A DNA stretch of 25,153 nt from an uncultured Dorea sp. (GTDB lineage: Bacteria > Bacillota > Clostridia > Lachnospirales > Lachnospiraceae). The first letter of the stretch is position 1; every line of letters begins with the position of its first letter. A program made the translations under genes and the position numbers. Location of the stretch: contig CAQNVT010000065.1 of NCBI GenBank assembly GCA_948844705.1, forward strand, positions 1 to 25,153, read 5' to 3'. Below the pieces are notes generated by a model that had not been told where the DNA came from, made no database searches, and worked only from the letters and a program-made list of their open reading frames with translations. Below are positions 24,682 to 25,153 of the stretch, piece by piece.

Positions 24682-25153
24682 AATCATCACAAAAAAAACA
24701 GGCCTGCGCGGCGAGGTCACCGTACCGGGCGATAAATCCATCTCTCACCGCTCTGTCATGCTGGGTTCCATCGCTCTTGGCACGACTGAAATCACAAATT
24801 TTCTGGAGGGTGCAGACTGTCTGTCCACAATTGCCTGTTTCCGGGATATGGGCGTAGAAATCACGCAGAAATCAGATGTTATTCTTGTAAACGGAAAAGG
24901 CATGAGAGGGCTTGCCGCTCCGAAGGCTGCATTAAATGTGGGAAACAGCGGCACAACCACCCGCCTTATATCAGGAATTCTGGCCGGACAAGGCTTTACC
25001 AGCGTCCTTTCCGGAGATGCTTCTTTAAATTCCAGGCCGATGGGACGAATCATTACTCCCCTCCGGGAAATGGGAGCGGATATTTCCAGTATAAACCGAG
25101 ATAACTGTGCACCTCTTAAGATAAAACCGGGAGCGCTTAAGGGAATCTCCTAC
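24671..25153 (+). CDS. aroA: EPSP synthase, N-terminal part, cut by window edge
   Basis: 161 codons visible; the frame runs off the right edge, and the full enzyme is about 425 residues. 3-phosphoshikimate 1-carboxyvinyltransferase adds PEP to shikimate-3-phosphate in the shikimate pathway. The N-terminal signature GEVTVPGDKSISHRS (with the catalytic Lys and the shikimate-binding Ser/Arg) is at about 14-28. NVGNSGTTTRL, which binds PEP and phosphate, follows near 92-102, then LSGDASLNSRPMGR. The ATG at 24671 lies within the last codons of tyrA, an 11-base overlap, so translation is coupled. The standard order tyrA-aroA supports a tyrosine/aromatic operon. Confidence 0.96.
   Translation, partial: MKDRIITKKTGLRGEVTVPGDKSISHRSVMLGSIALGTTEITNFLEGADCLSTIACFRDMGVEITQKSDVILVNGKGMRGLAAPKAALNVGNSGTTTRLISGILAGQGFTSVLSGDASLNSRPMGRIITPLREMGADISSINRDNCAPLKIKPGALKGISY

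Noticed and set aside
1..25153. tRNA or rRNA genes
   Set aside because: None seen by eye on either strand; no CCA-type cloverleaf or rRNA core segment recognised. A covariance scan would be the decisive check.

Overview
The window looks like a chromosomal segment from a gut-type Lachnospiraceae (Clostridia, Firmicutes). The evidence is strong AGGAGG-type Shine-Dalgarno (SD) sites, a T-box-controlled leuS, a BceRS-BceAB peptide-antibiotic module, an eukaryote-like adenylosuccinate lyase, and a gene pair I recall as the DUF5717/DUF5716 families, which I associate with this family. Base composition is moderate and even. I see no phage, integrase, transposase, tRNA, rRNA or CRISPR array. The only mobile-like sequences are four small GGGGAC...GTCCCC hairpin repeats.

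Layout. (1) 1-6575, minus strand: a four-gene run of a 1094-residue beta/alpha-solenoid protein, a degenerate Hsp70-like protein, a TPR-like protein and purB (cut by the left edge). (2) 6764-7861, plus: an orphan PLP aminotransferase of the CobD/HisC type whose last codons lie inside a hairpin repeat. (3) 7912-12485, minus: response regulator, intramembrane-sensing histidine kinase, then a separate promoter with TGTAA operator half-sites driving an ABC ATPase and a BceB-type permease. (4) 12568-16083, minus: a SleB-type cell-wall hydrolase preceded by a WalR-like box, and leuS with its own promoter and T-box leader. (5) 16232-16654, plus: a small P-loop protein. (6) 16693-21152, minus: trkA, trkH and a coupled membrane protein with a C-terminal OB-like segment. 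(7) 21266-23341, minus: a divergent EF-G-like GTPase. (8) 23461-25153, plus: tyrA and aroA (cut by the right edge), with a 38-bp perfect palindrome in the leader.

How it fits together. Most genes are housekeeping: purine, aromatic amino acid, translation and K+ uptake. The part most likely to be an undescribed system is the first operon. DUF5716 shows an Hsp70-type outline, with an actin-fold ATPase region and a recognisable substrate-binding beta domain, but with eroded phosphate-binding glycines and no lid. It is translationally coupled to a TPR-like protein and follows a giant scaffold-like protein. Both large genes have TTG as the earliest possible start. The second theme is the dispersed hairpin family, which sits at gene ends and in leaders.
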